A DNA stretch of 64,000 nucleotides from Uloborus plumipes (GCA_038373865.1 JAXGGA010002276.1:62001-126000); one strand, 5' to 3'; positions 43,641-56,202 are shown, counted from the first letter of the stretch. Program-made: numbers and translations. Notes: a model not told the origin generated them from the letters alone.

Positions 43641-45289
43641 ACATTAAATAACAAAAAAGGATCTCGCTATCGAAAACGAAAGAAGACGATTTTTTTCTTC
43701 CAAAAAGAACTAAAATGCGGTTAAGGCAAAAATTCGCCGCCCCTAAAAATTTACTAGACTAGGCAGCTGCCTAGTCTGCCTATTGGGAAATGAGGCCCTG
43801 GTTAGACTAAGGGAAATGTTTGAAAATCGAAATTGAAGCATTAGATAAACAGACAGCACGTGCTTTCATGTAGTGATTGCCCAGCTATCTGCTCGGCATT
43901 TTCTAAGATTAGCTTTCCGATTGCTAAAAAGAGTTTCTGCAAAAGCGGGGTAGACGGCGGCTGTTGCGTGCGATGGGGCGTTGGTCATTTCAGTTATTTT
44001 GGTCAGCAAAGAGTTGGCGTGATCTATGCAAATGCGGATGTCACGTTTCTCTTGGCTACTTCCATCGCCTCTTTCTTGGCTTCACACCAGTTATGCTTTC
44101 TTTTCTCAAGCGGAAATTTTGCCCCTGATGAAGAGCTGTTGATTTTCGTACAATAGGCCTTTTGGTTTCATCCAGATACACAATTTCGTATTCCTGAAAG
44201 CGGTCTTAACTTGGTTACCATGATGAGAATGCGCTGCATGTTGATTTTTCTCTGTGTAATTTTAATAATGGCCGAATCCAGCCAGTGCTTTCGTGACTAG
44301 AGTGGGTTCGCTAACTGCTACATATTTCAAGGACAAATTTACAGAAGAAATAATCAAAAACTGAGATGCACCAGTTATAGTGACACAGTAAAGCGATTGA
44401 ATCAATACTTGGTTTGACTATTAAGTTTTGCAGAGTAACCAACAGCAAACTTTCCTACTCAAAATCTCTTTTTCCTTTACAATTTGAGGGTTATTTCATA
44501 TGTTCCATGCAACCTCGTTGGTTTATTTGCGTATTTTTCTAAGAACCGTATCAAAACGATCCAAAGAAAAACCAACAGTTTTCAAAAAACACGTGTATAA
44601 CATCATAATTTTAGATAACAATCGGAACCATTGGACGTTTAACGTCAATTGTGGCGTTTATAATAAATACCAGGTAAATTCATGAAATTCAAAAGCTTTC
44701 TTTGTATTTTTATTCGTTATTTCTTTGTCGATACTATCACGCCATGAAGCGTTTTGGAACGGATCCGCCTCAATCAGGAAACTCCTTTTTTAAACCGGTT
44801 CTATCTACTACATTTCTAGTACTACATATTTCTACTATGTTACCATGAAAAACAAATGGGTCAAACCAACAACATTGTTAAAAATGGCTTAATCGACTTA
44901 TATTTTTTCCTGTGCTGGAAAAAAAATGTTTCCTGTAAAATGGTTAGTAATTGTTTTAATAGTAAATGCTTCAATGACTCTCCGTTCTTGAATGCAAAGA
45001 CTAGCATTCGGGATAGATTGCATTTTAAAAAGGGGCGGGAGGTTGATGATGACCTCGCACTTACTGTCAACGCTACTTTGAAACATTGAAACAAGTGTTG
45101 AACACGTAATTTTGTATTTCCAATTTGCATCCCTTTTCCACCCCTATTTTGATTAAATCAAATTCGCGAAGGTTTTAGCCTAGTAGCAATAAAAAGTATA
45201 GCATCCCTTTAAAGGAGGGCCACGCCGGAACTTGTATGCAATTTCAATTTCCACGATAGATTTGCCAATGAATTGGAATGGCTCGTTTT
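43641..45289. other. Mostly noncoding, one unassigned minus-strand open stretch
   Basis: A GACTAGGCAGCTGCCTAGTC palindrome lies near 43757-43776. The minus strand near 44156-44029 has about 43 open codons with KFPLEKRKHNWCEAKKEAME, followed by stops; its composition is protein-like but I recognise no family. Plus-strand frames at 43860-44156 and 44856-45089 also lack domains. No gene call is made. Confidence 0.4.
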
Positions 45290-46061
45290 CTAATAGTTTT
45301 GTCCTTTTTTTATTACACTCATATTATTTTTACTGTTCTAGGGTAGTTTTTTTAAACGATTCATATGACATCAATTTTAAATGTATTTACACATTACATT
45401 GCATATGTCTGTTGGAACTCAGCTCCGAAATCGTACAATGTCCGAAAAATATACGCACAACGTGAGTGGATCTTTGAGAAATACTCCGTCCGAAAATTTA
45501 CCTTATTTGGAATTACTACTTTTGATCTATTCGCAATTCGGTGAATCAGGGTTGATTTTTGTCAAATTTTACACTAGGAAGATGGGCGAAAGACCCCTAC
45601 ATTAATAAATGAGTCAAGTTAATTGCGAAAGTGAAAAGAACTGTGGAGAAGAGAACAGTCCCGTCATTTCCTATGACTTCAAAAGATTTTTAAAAATCTG
45701 GGAAGAAGCAATTTGTGATGCAAAATGCAAAATCTTAAAATACGTTTGTTCTGCTGATGTTTTTTTTTTCTTTTTTTTGAAGTTGAAGTTTATGATCGAG
45801 TTCATTTGAATTTGGGTCACGGGAAGAAAAAAAAAGGTTCAAAAAAAAATTTTTTTTTTTTTTTTTACTACGAACATCCTTTTTACAATGTAAAACTTCA
45901 ATACACATTGTTAAAGCGATTCTTTTACCCATTCCATTCATTTTCATTGGTCAAGTAATTAGAGTTAAATATGAATGTTTTCTGGCATTTAGTTTGCTCA
46001 GTTTTAGATATGAGGAATGTTTTTTCCATCTTGTAAGTGTGAAGTCGGACTTGAATCACTA

Positions 46062-46158
46062 CCCAGGTAGCACAAAAAACGTTTGAACGTTTTTAATCGG
46101 TTGTTACAACGTTAATAACTATTTTACAACCTTTAGAAAACGAAGTGTGCTACTTGGG
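46062..46158. mobile_element. 97-bp CCCAGGTAGCAC MITE
   Basis: TA at 46060-46061 and 46159-46160. Ends CCCAGGTAGCAC and GTGCTACTTGGG are inverted, with AAAACG words repeated inside the arms. It is the intact version of the MITE split at 40620-41797. Confidence 0.78.
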
Positions 46159-46936
46159 TACTGACTTTTCGGATGGTGAATTGATCAAATTCAAATGCAA
46201 CAAGTTTCGAAATAATGAAAAGTTTAAGAATTCTTTTTCATTCTTTGAAGCCTTAAAAAACTGCCTAACAATGAAAACGCAAATGAATTAATGGAAAGTG
46301 GTATAAAGATAAGTTAGATCTACTTGGGAAAATATAATGATTTTTAATGTAGAAATGAGCAGTAACTGAGATTTATTTCCAAAACTAAGCATGGCTAATT
46401 TAAGACCACATCTTTACTTTTAGAGTAAACTATCTTCTTTGAGTTGGTTCATTTCTTCATTTTTCGCCCAAAAAAACTTTTTGATTAAAAACGATTTCAA
46501 TCTAAACAAGTTTTCTTATTTCTTTCTAAAATTACTAGTGTTCTTTTTGATGAAAACCGTGTTTCGAAATCGAATCTCTGGCTTTATTATTCAACACCTA
46601 TATTGCTCAATCTTTGCTGAGCACTAGACAGTTCTGTGCGTAGACCATTTTCTCATAGCTGTCATCATACCTTTTATTACAGAAAATGTATCATATTCTT
46701 ATTTCTTTTCCAGCTACGAATTATGAGTTGAATAGTTTCCTCTGTGTCATTACGTTTAATCAGGTGAGTTTCTTATCACTTCCAATCCTCACTTTTTGAT
46801 GGAAATTCATTTGTAAACTATAACTGGATTACATGCCAACGAGTCCAAAGTTTCCGCTTTTAAAAACTGCTCATACCTGAAATTTGCACCACATTTCAGA
46901 AGTTGCGAAGACTCTTTTTTATTCTTTGGTTTTTAA

Positions 46937-47165
46937 CCCTACAATGCATAGCGTTGCCAATTGGCTACATGGACTTTTTTTACTTCTGACCAATGACCAT
47001 GCATAAGGCAACTCAATCATAAAAAGCGAGTATTAAGTATCTTTAAAGCAAATATAACCATCTATCTTCAAAAAAAAATTTTTTTAACTGTGTTCCAATG
47101 TTTTCTTATTACACTAAAAAACATGTATATGTCTTTCAAAGAACAAAAAATCATGCAGTGTAGGG
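46937..47165. mobile_element. TTAA-flanked piggyBac-like MITE (CCCTACAATGCA ends)
   Basis: TTAA at 46933-46936 and 47166-47169; ends CCCTACAATGCAT and ATGCAGTGTAGGG. Copies A and C lack it at the homologous point (near 42945 and 61432). Palindrome GCCAATTGGC lies about 19 bp from the left terminus. 229 bp, no coding capacity. Confidence 0.88.
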
Positions 47166-47600
47166 TTAATTTAGCATGCTTCAGAAACCATTCTGCATGT
47201 TTCAGAAATTCAGAACCATTCTGATTTTTTCGCTCGTCCCTCACTTGCATTTACTTCCAAGGCTCAATTATTAACAGAACACAACACAATGTTTGAATAT
47301 AATCATAAAGTGTGAAAGAGAAAGTATGCGTCAATCACTCAAGAAATCCTAATTGAATAAGCTTTAATATGAAACGGAAAATCTTTTTCAAATTCCGATT
47401 TTGTTACAACTTCTGGCCAGACGTACTCACACCATCTTTTCTCAATCGACACCCACTTTTGGCCTTAACACCTATTCAGGGTTCGTACGCTCTTTCAAAA
47501 CTCCTCCAATACTCCTTCATTCAAGAAATTTCTTTGAAGGGTTCTTCAAATGCCTTCTTTTTTAGTAAGGCTTAAAAATCTTTATTACAACCGGAAATTT

Positions 47601-48582
47601 TTTTTTAGACACGGGGCTTATAGAAATAAGTCCATACTCTGATTTTACACCAAAAAATAAGAGAAACAATTGTAAATCAAACCAGAATTCTGCCAATAGT
47701 GTCACTCCCCTGGTAAGGCATTTTCCCCTGGTATCAATAAAACTTAAAAGAATTAAAATTTCATGTGACCCTTACCACTATAATCATAAAAATAGCGGCG
47801 ACTAGTGAAATAATGAGTGTGAAATTAAACAGATTGCTTTTTCTTTGGGGACACAAAAAACTCATTGATCGTGGAATCGCCCATATAATAAATGTAGTGA
47901 CTTGGCAATCGCGCTGTTAGCAAACTATCGTAGCAATAAAAGCTACTTATCCCGTTTCACTGGCACCAATAACTGTGCAACTGACACCAAACGGAATACC
48001 GCACTCTTTGATTCGATCGCTATAAATGTTGCAAGGTAACTTAATAGGATACTACATAACTGACTACGTTGTTAAATAAGTGCTTCCCAAGATACTAACT
48101 AAAGAAAACGACTTGTGGTTTTACCTGAGATCTCACAAGTTTTAACTGTGGAAGCGAGACTTGTATTTTTGTACGTTTAATATTTCTGATGGGTCATTTT
48201 TATTTCATTCTCACTTGTGACCATACTACACTTGGAGGCAAGATATTTCCATTTAGAATAAATGCATTCTTTCATTTAAGTTCATGTTTTCTTTTTTCAA
48301 TATTTTTTAACGTTAAAAATGTCAATGTCTTGTGAGACGGTTTTCTCTTTTTCTTTTTTCGTTTTTCAAAGATCAATTCTGCAAATTTTCCATCGTCACG
48401 TCAGTTTTATTTATTATATATTAAGTAAAACTCAGTAATTTAATTTTGTACTGTGCTGGAATCAAACCTGCGACTTTTGAAATGCAAAATAGATGTCATG
48501 TCTTCCCTCACCGCCAATCGGGCACCATGAAATATCTTACAAATCTAACTATAATTGCTTTATACATATTTTAAACCGTCTT

Positions 48583-48614
<32 letters not shown>

Positions 48615-48835
48615 TAGCAACTGTAATGGTTAAGATGCCAAAATTTGCTGATTCCTTTATAAAAATTTCATGATTTACACCTCACTTTAAAGGTTATGGT
48701 ACCGGCTACTGACGAAAAATAAATCCTTGGTCTAAAAAATGTTTTTGTAGTCAAGAAACAGTTTTTCTGTTTTTAATTTCGCATTACTTCAATGAATAAC
48801 ATTCGAAAACTAAACCGCAACCGCACGGTTAGATA
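47601..48835. other. AT-rich DNA with a possible tRNA-like remnant and poly-T
   Basis: On the minus strand near 48530-48455 a B-box-like GGTTTGATTCC follows a TGGCGGTGAGG word at about the right spacing, hinting at a decayed tRNA-derived sequence, but it does not fold into a convincing tRNA. A T run of about 32 bases lies near 48582-48613. No gene seen. Confidence 0.35.
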
Positions 48836-48888
48836 CAGTGCTGTAGAGTCGGAGGAAAAATGGTCGACTCTGACTCCAACTTCTTTTT

Positions 48889-48893
<5 letters not shown>

Positions 48894-48962
<69 letters not shown>
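48894..48962. repeat. (TA)n microsatellite
   Basis: About 34 uninterrupted TA units. It produces an artefactual tyrosine-isoleucine open frame. Confidence 0.95.
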
Positions 48963-48969
<7 letters not shown>

Positions 48970-49096
48970 ACAGAAATACATATAATTAAAAAGGGGGGGA
49001 AATTAAAATCCCAAAAGACTTAAAAATACACGAAAATCAAAGCCTGTACTGAATTGTCAGCGCAAAGCCGCTAGAAACAAAACAGCACATTAATAT

Positions 49097-49578
49097 TGAA
49101 ATAGGCAAATAAAATGAAAAAACGAAAACCAAAATACAAAAGCGAACCAAAGTGCAGCATTTCATCAGGGGGAAGACCACACCTTGGCTCGAAAAGGCTC
49201 TTTCTATATAACATGTGGGAGGGTCCCAAAAACATGTTATCTCCCCCGAGAGCCTTGAAAGAAACCAAGAAAACACACCGTAACTTTTTTTCCTACCTGC
49301 TTCATGCATAGTTTCCAGTTCACTCAGAAGTTTTTGTCTTCGGGATGTTTTCAGGTGTTTTTTTCATTCCTTGTTCCTTCCATTTGAAGGTGAGTGTTCT
49401 GTGTTTTCTTGGTGTCTTTCAAGGCTCTCGGGGGAGATAACATGTTTTTGGGACCCTCCCACATGTTATATAGAAAGAGCCTTTTCGAGCCAAGGTGTGG
49501 TCTTCCCCCTGATGAAATGCTGCACTTTGGTTCGCTTTTGTATTTTGGTTTTCGTTTTTTCATTTTATTTGCCTATTT

Positions 49579-49580
<2 letters not shown>
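49097..49580. repeat. Inverted repeat between two TA microsatellites
   Basis: Arms of about 180 bp (49097-49275 and 49400-49580) are near-identical inverse copies and include TTGGCTCGAAAAGG and ACATGTGGGAGGGTCCC; the spacer is about 125 bp. The right arm runs directly into the second TA repeat. A separate palindromic insertion in the hAT element is likely, using or generating the TA tracts. Mirrored open frames in both arms have no recognised domain. Confidence 0.85.

Positions 49581-49665
<85 letters not shown>
49580..49665. repeat. (AT)n microsatellite
   Basis: About 43 uninterrupted AT units following the right arm of the inverted repeat. Confidence 0.95.
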
Positions 49666-49666
<1 letters not shown>

Positions 49667-50931
49667 CCCAAATGTGAAGAGGGAAAAAACCCAAACAGAG
49701 GTTGAATTATTAAGTCAATTTGTAAAAGTTTCATTTTTATTCATGATTGTAGCCAGGACTCACGTTAGGGGTAGGGTTATAGGGGCAAACAGGCGTATTT
49801 CAATTGGAGGTCACGGGAGGCCATTGGACCTCTCAAAAAGTTCCAATTTTCCCAAGGATTCTCGCAGGTAATTTCACCACATTTACCTCAATTCTCGGAG
49901 GCCACTGTGACCTCCCAAAAAAAGTCAATTTTCTCCGAAGCAAAAGACAAGCGCTGCTCTTGTCATTTGACTGCGTACAAAACTAATCCTTTTCTTGTTA
50001 AATCGCCAGACTTTTTTTTAACACATTGTATTTTTGCTGCAAATATTTTTTATTCACTTGCTTTTGAAGTTACATCTTACGTTTTCACTGTGTTTTATTC
50101 CACTTTAAGTGCAAAGTAAATCCGGTATTTAAAAACAAATCCGTCATTTCAAAGTTATATACATTCAATGCATATTTTATTGCAAAAACAACAAAAAGTA
50201 TGCATAAAAAGAACACGATCAAAAAGAAACCTATTTTGATAGAAAAATCTGTCCTTTCTAATGGTACTGACAAAATTGAAGATTGAAAGTGGCAAACTTC
50301 ATCTATAAGGAGTTGAAAAACGGCTATTTTTCCCGTGAAGGATTTTAACAGCCGCTTTGGATGAGAAAATATTTTACAAAATCAATATTGAAGCTCTGCA
50401 ACTGTAACCCGTTCAAAACAAGTACTTTACCAAAAAATTACGAAGTACGAGCTTTTGCATTACGTTTGTTTAGATTTTATGTCACCTTAAAATCTAGGAA
50501 GAAAAACTTCCACTGCGCTTTCTCAACAGGTTGCATGCGTGCTACGCAAAAGCTAATGAGCTCAAATTCACAAAAATGCTTGACCGTATTAGCAACTTAA
50601 TGCACTTTAAGTTCTTAACGTTTCAGACCTAGAGTGTTATAAACTTTTTTGCAACATAAGCCATCGACCCCATAGCAATTCGTTTCACAAAGCAGAGCCG
50701 CCATTTTGAAGCCCTTTTTTATTGATCCTAGATGCTTAGGATTTGGATATTGGAAGCTGGAAATTTATATATGGTAGTTTCAAACACATGTTTTCACCTC
50801 CATAAAATTTCATCCAAATCGGAGGTGGTCGGAGTCGGAGTCGACATGTTTTTCAGCGACTCTGACTCTTTTGGTCCAAAATCCGTCCGACTCTGACTCT
50901 TCGACTCCGACTCCACAGCCCTGGTTAGATA

Positions 50932-51428
50932 GCGCGATATGCTTATAATAAGAACGGCAAAATTGCAAATATGGCCAAAAGTTCGCTTTTTTAATGTTTT
51001 TTTTATCCTGCAGTTGAATTCTATGATTATTTTTCAACATCATATATGTTATTTCTCGAAGGTGTTTTTTTTTTCATTGATTCATTTTATTTAATTATTT
51101 TTTCTTTTGTTTCCTCTCTTTTTTTGTGTGTATGGCATAATTTTAGTAATATTGCATGAAACTTCAAAAATAAGACATCATTTAAAAGACTTTTTCATCG
51201 CTATCAGCAAAAAATAAACGAACAATTTATATATTTGCTAGTTATTCAGAAAAAAAATACTGCTCAGTAATTTTACTTGGTTTTCCTTAAAAGAATATAA
51301 CGGATCCAATGAAACATTTTTAATGTACGAAACTCTCACAAAGAGATCACTCGTTAAAATGCAAGGGTTAAAAAATTGAACGGATTAATTAATAGAACGA
51401 CATAGCCCATCCTTGCACAGTATGTATG
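50932..51428. other. AT-rich DNA, no gene seen
   Basis: Nothing recognised between the two hAT elements. Confidence 0.5.
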
Positions 51429-51706
51429 GAGGTGCGCCCCGAACAAAAATTTTTGGGAGGGGAAAAATGCTCAATTTGCCGAATGAAGTTCCAATTTTAC
51501 CGAATGATAAAATACAAGCATGCACACATGTCGTACATGCATAACATTTAGTGAGAAAAAAAAATAGGCATCTTTTAAAACACAATTCTAAAAACTAAAA
51601 AGAACAAATAATCTCTGTGATGCAAAAAATTGCCAAATCGTCAGCAAAGTGTGCCGAATACGAAATTATTGGGAAGTCACAGTGACCTCCCATCGGGACG
51701 CTCCTG
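51429..51706. mobile_element. Short hAT-like MITE
   Basis: An exact 8-bp duplication TATGTATG flanks it (51421-51428 and 51707-51714). The right end CATCGGGACGCTCCTG and left end GAGGTGCGCCCCGAAC are imperfect inverted repeats. GGGAGG words lie inside both ends. 278 bp, noncoding. The low-complexity duplication makes this less certain than the other hATs. Confidence 0.58.
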
Positions 51707-51714
51707 TATGTATG

Positions 51715-53036
51715 AAGAGCTAAGTTTCTCTTTTAGTTCATATCCACTTACACTCACGGACGATATTAATCGGCCGTTGAATGCATAAAGGGTGAAAAAT
51801 GTTATATTTAAATGCTCCACGCTGTTTTATTTGAAAATATATCCTCTCAAGTTTTTTTATTCAGATTATGGAGTTTATTTTAGCTATTTATGTTTTACGC
51901 ATGCTGAACTGAAAAAAAAATCTCGTTCTGACACGAAAGAATCGTGTCACATTTTCTACGCCATTAGAGGCAATAAAAAATAAATAAATAAAACTCGCCG
52001 TTTAAAAAACGAAAAACTCAACAAACACTTAAACCTCCAATACGAAGAATAACGACTCTCGGTAATAAATGATCGCCAGGCAGTGTTTTTTCGAATGTCC
52101 ATTCCGATTGGAGAGGGGAGGGATAAATTTTTTAAAAGGTTTCTTTCGTCGATTTCTTCCACTTTAATTGCGGGGAGGACCCAGTTTAATGAATGAAATG
52201 TGGAAGCGGAGAAGGGAGCGCGTTGTAAAATCGAACTTTCCTCTTACGGTGGTTTAAAGTCGAGTTAAATTGTGGAACGGACATCGGACATTTCTTTTAC
52301 TGCGGAACATTAATTTTTATTAGATTATCGGAGTTTTCGCATTTAGCTGCCACTCCAAATCTCATTTCTTGTGAGCCCAAAATAAAAGTTGCTTCATTAT
52401 GTGCAACTAAAAAGGAGTAGAAATAGGTACAGTTCAGTTGAGAATTAACAAGATGTTGTGTGCCTTATATATTTAAATATATATACAGAGAGAGAGAGAT
52501 GTTAACTTCTTTAAAAGTGTATTTCAGGCATTGAAAATCGAAATATGGCTCAAAAATAGTCAAGCATATTTTTACGCCTTATATTTTAAACCAAAAAATA
52601 TTGCTGTAGAGCAAAAATGATGAAACGATCCTACAGAGATTCTTAAAATGTCCTTCCCTTTTATGAGATTAACTTCCGTTGAATCGAACCCGCTGTGGGA
52701 GGTAGGTGTGGCTGTCCTCATTTGGTTTCCTCTCAAGTGTGTAGATTGAGTAAAATGCTGAGAGCATTAATTATGACCCGATTTTCAGTGCTTCTTTTCT
52801 TAAACAATATGTCTTCATGATTTAAATGAAGGGGGGATGCTCAGCTCATCTATTGATGACCATTGAACGAGAAATCGCCAAAATGAAAGTTAATATTGAA
52901 CGTGTCGTGATATAGCAGTTTTTGCTTCTGCAAGTTCGTCCCATTTGAAATATGAAGTCAAAAGATTGAAGTTGCAATCCTTTTGAATTCACATGTAGAA
53001 TGCGACGAACTGGCAGAAGTAGAACCGTTATACAGT
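51715..53036. other. AT-rich DNA, no gene seen
   Basis: About 1.3 kb with no recognised coding region or paired ends; short AG repeat near 52488-52500. Confidence 0.5.
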
Positions 53037-53418
53037 AGAGTGGGTAGAAAATGACTTTTTTTATTTCGATGCTGGGGAATGCGGAAAAGGTGCCATTTGG
53101 GGAGCAAAGTGAACATAAAAAATTTTAAATTTTTGGTCGATTTCTTGATCAGCCGCAACTGCGTTGAAGTTTGGAAAAAATGCAGTTTTTTCGAGATTTT
53201 TAGTAAATTATTATTATTTTTTTTCTATTTTTAATTACGGGTAGCGCGGAAAAGGTGCCGTTGGGTGCATAGAAATTCCACAAAAACTTTGACCATGCAT
53301 TTTTTCTATGTTTTAGTTAAAAAACGCGATTTTCCACAGGAAAACTGGGTTTTCAAGACCTTTATACATCTCCTGAGCAAAGAACGAATTGAAAGTTGTA
53401 GGTTAGATTTAAACTAAA
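53037..53418. repeat. GCGGAAAAGGTGCC motif pair
   Basis: GCGGAAAAGGTGCCATTTGGG near 53090 and GCGGAAAAGGTGCCGTTGGG near 53248 are direct near-repeats about 160 bp apart, preceded by AGAGTGGG near 53037. Probably one end of another motif-iterated transposon whose other end was not found. Confidence 0.45.
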
Positions 53419-53976
53419 GGGCCATTCCAGCCTTACGTGTGTGACTTTTTGACGCCATTTCTTTGCAAATAACAATAAAAACCAGGATGATATTTTTTAG
53501 ATATTTCTTAGTGGTTGCTATTTGAGTAACAGAAGATATGCAAATGTTGTAATGCGGCGTTATTTTTTTTCATAGGACACTTTTGAATTTTTTTATAAAA
53601 TTTTAAATACAGAGTTACGTGTGTGACTCGGAAAATCTGAAAATAAGCTGTACCTGATATTATTGTGTAATTTCCTGTGAAGTTTTAAAAGATAAATGAA
53701 CGGGGATTTTTGTGCATGTGTCTAAGTATACTATGTAAGTATTCCACATATTCTTTTTTTTCTAAACTTCGTAGAGTAGCAATAAAAAATTGTTAATATT
53801 CCTTACGAGTGTGACACTAGAGCCTTACGTGTGTGACCGCGTACAGCATGTCTTCATTTTAAAGTCAATTCAACTTCCACAACTGATAATTATAGCTATC
53901 AGCATTATATATGTGTATGTCTGTCTCTACCCCTCCCCCCTCCCCCTCCCCCCGCCCCCTCTTCTAATATTTTTTG

Positions 53977-54355
53977 AGTGAGCAGTCCGATTTGAACAAA
54001 CTTTTTTTTGTTCGAAAGATCTCGGCGAGGAGACCTCATTCTCATATTTGACTTTCAGATTTGAACAATTTTTCGTTCAACTTTGAACCGTTCAAACAAC
54101 TTGTCCCCCGTTAACAACTTTTGAGTAAACAATCCGATTTGAACATTTTTTTTCTCTTGTTCTAATAATCTCGGCGAGGATAAATAATTCTCACATTTAA
54201 TATTTTGGTTTGAGCCCTTTTTTGTTCAACTTTGAACCGCTCATACAACTGGTCCCCCGCTAATTACTTTTGAGTTAAACAGTCTGATTTGAACAAACTT
54301 TTTTTGTTAGAAAGATCTCGGCGAGGACAATTAATTCTCATGTTTGACTTTTCGA
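53977..54355 (+). repeat. Tandem array, ~143-bp unit, about 2.6 copies
   Basis: Units start TGAG(C/T)A near 53977, 54122 and 54270. Each contains CCGATTTGAAC, AAGATCTCGGCGAGGA-type, GTTCAACTTTGAACCG and GTCCCCCG. Preceded by a C-rich tract (53930-53960). Confidence 0.78.
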
Positions 54356-54734
54356 ACTGCCCCCCACCCCCCACGTACCCATTATCTTTCGGATGAATAT
54401 TTTACCAAATTTGAAATTTGAAATTGGCAAACGGGAAAGTAGGCTCGTTCAGTTCCGGACGGAACCACTTGTTTAATATTTGATTTTTTGCCCTAAACGA
54501 AAGATCTGATTTTGTTGGACATTGCCGCTAGTAAATAATTAAATTGCAAAGATATGTTCACAAAATAAAGAATGAAGACGAAATTAATTCTCATTTGTAT
54601 ACGAATTATATATAGATTATTTTATAATTTATTTATATAACATGTTACATGTAATCAGAGGAGATTAACAAAAAAAATTAAATTAAAAAAATCGGTTCCT
54701 GGGAAAGTTTCTCAAACAAAGACCTGACTCTTAA

Positions 54735-55233
54735 CCCTTCACTGCACGATTTTTATATTTTCATGAAAAAAGTCATATGTTAGCTTTTAATAACTCTGAG
54801 TTCAGGAAAAATGAAGAAAAAAACTTATCTTCAAAAGGTGCACCAAAAATGATGTTTTAATTGTTTGTTCTACATATGGCACAAAGCACATAGCATATGC
54901 TTTGTATACCGATAAGTGTAATAATCTACAATGTGTTTTGTGCCATAAGTGGTACAAACAATTTTGCCACTATGTGTATTAAAACATTTTTAGAACAAAG
55001 GAAATAATGACTAAACACACTTCTAACGGAAATGCAAACACTCTTTCTTTCAAAAGAAAGAACTGTAATACCTAGACTAGTGCAACTAACTAGTACATAA
55101 ACATCACACTAAACTGTTATAGCAATGTTCCAGAAGGGGCGTAAAACTCAGTTTAACTGCATTTAAAAAGTCATTGGAATATATGAGGGTTTATTTGGTT
55201 TGTGCCAGATCTGGCACACCGTGCAGTGAAGGG
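54735..55233. mobile_element. TTAA-flanked piggyBac-like MITE (CCCTTCACTGCACG ends)
   Basis: TTAA at 54731-54734 and 55234-55237; perfect ends CCCTTCACTGCACG / CGTGCAGTGAAGGG. The palindrome GTGCCAGATCTGGCAC lies about 18 bp from the right terminus. An internal AAGCACATAGCATATGCTTTG stretch is also palindromic (about 54884-54904). 499 bp, noncoding. Confidence 0.9.
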
Positions 55234-55805
55234 TTAAGGTAAACCATTCAAAAGTCTTACGTGTGTGACAGCTTTTAAAGAGCCTCGTTAAAACGTTTCT
55301 GCCGAATGGATGAAGATGTACGTCAGGTTACAGGTGTTATGTATCAAGTTAATTTATGATATGAGATAGTTTTCTTTTAGTCCCCTAATTAGACCTTGGG
55401 GGGGAACTTTTCTATCTTTTGCCTTACGTGTGTGACCAAAAAAAAGTAACCTGCATATTTTGAGGGGTTAAAAACTTATGAAACACTTTATTACAAAAAA
55501 TATGAGATGTAATCATACTAAAGGATCTACGTTCATGATATTTGATAGTTTTTCCAAAAAAAAAATTGATTATTAGATGAAAAAAATTCTCTGACATTTT
55601 TTCACTAATAATGCATTTTTTTTTAAATTTGTCTCAATGTTATTAAACAAGGCTAAAATATGAGAAAAGAAAAATTTTATCTTAAAATTGATGCTGGAAT
55701 CGAAAAGAGTAGATATGTTTTTGTCAAAAAGTAAGGTTTGTTTTTGTATTATGGGGGAAAAAAATTTTGGTGTGTTAGGACCACTTTTCGTGGAATTGCC
55801 CTAAA

Positions 55806-56028
55806 TCGGTCTTCCACCTTAATAGTGCTTGTAAAAAGTCCTGCCTTTAATCGAGGAGATTTCATCAACCCGGGCTCGGATACCCAAGTGGTATTTGAAA
55901 CAACAAAAATATAGAGAGATGGCTAGATAGATAACAGATAGATATTGATAGATAAATGGCACATATATAATAAGTATATATAAATAGAAAGATAAATTGA
56001 TATATAGATAGGTGCAAATCGAAGGATG

Positions 56029-56116
<88 letters not shown>

Positions 56117-56202
56117 TATAGGTGGAAATAGATATAGATAAAAATAAATAGTTTGATAGAAAACAATGATAACATGATAACAGCAATTTAGGAGTAAACT
56201 AG
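55806..56202. repeat. (GATA)n microsatellite region
   Basis: An uninterrupted GATA tract of about 22 units spans 56026-56116; degenerate GATA/TATA repeats flank it. It generates long artefactual frames rich in isoleucine, tyrosine, leucine and serine on the minus strand. Confidence 0.9.

Larger units (their letters stand above)
35640..43700 (+). repeat. Copy A of an unidentified diverged repeat family, split by nested insertions
   Basis: Pieces left after removing insertions (about 35640-35937, 38327-38384, 41970-42247, 42396-43121 and 43497-43640) align in order with copy B (45290-47600) and copy C (60190-61545). Shared anchors: AATGATGACGTTTCAC-type, AAACGATTCACATGACTCCA, TTCATTGTCT, GAGTTGTTTCAAT, GTCAGCCAAACGCGAAACCC and the GTGAGT(C/T)TCTTACCACTCC region. 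The ancestral unit is at least 1.5 kb. No coding region common to the copies was recognised, so its nature (old transposon or segmental duplicate) is unknown. Confidence 0.7.
45290..47600 (+). repeat. Copy B of the unidentified repeat family
   Basis: Aligns in order with copies A and C: AAACGATTCATATGACATCA near 45354, GAGTTGGTTCATTTCTTC near 46440, GTGAGTTTCTTATCACTTCC near 46764, and GCGTCAATCACTCAAGAAA near 47327. It is the most diverged copy and carries two insertions (46062-46158 and 46937-47165). It includes a T run near 45850-45866. No coding region recognised. Confidence 0.6.
48836..50923. mobile_element. hAT element with GTCGGAGTC-rich ends
   Basis: An exact 8-bp duplication GTTAGATA flanks it (48828-48835 and 50924-50931). 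Ends CAGTGCTGTAGAGTCGGAGG and CTCCGACTCCACAGCCCTG are inverted with two or three mismatches. Multiple GACTC(C/T)GACTC words lie in the right end (50830-50915). The 2088 bp contain two TA microsatellites and a palindrome but no recognisable hAT transposase, so it is non-autonomous or carries a later insertion. Confidence 0.88.
53419..55801. mobile_element. Putative DNA transposon with iterated CTTACGTGTGTGAC motif
   Basis: TAAA on both sides (53415-53418 and 55802-55805); ends GGGCCATTCCA and TGGAATTGCCC are inverted with one mismatch. The word TTACG(T/A)GTGTGAC occurs near 53433, 53615, 53802, 53825, 55258 and 55423, all on the plus strand. Two insertions lie inside (tandem array and TTAA element). 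No transposase motif seen. Family unassigned; ends resemble 34994-35567. Confidence 0.62.

Noticed and set aside
43860..44156. 98-codon plus-strand frame as a small secreted cysteine-rich protein
   Set aside because: No signal-peptide pattern I trust, no regular cysteine spacing and no splice context; the opposite strand is at least as protein-like.
49371..49871. 166-codon open frame on the plus strand
   Set aside because: It runs through the inverted repeat and the (AT)n microsatellite, giving a long tyrosine-isoleucine run. Length is an artefact of simple repeats.
53977..54355. CRISPR-like array
   Set aside because: Repeat units are about 143 bp, diverged and without unique spacers, and the DNA is eukaryotic.
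55819..56186. Open frames of 118 and 87 codons on the minus strand
   Set aside because: Generated by the (GATA)n microsatellite.
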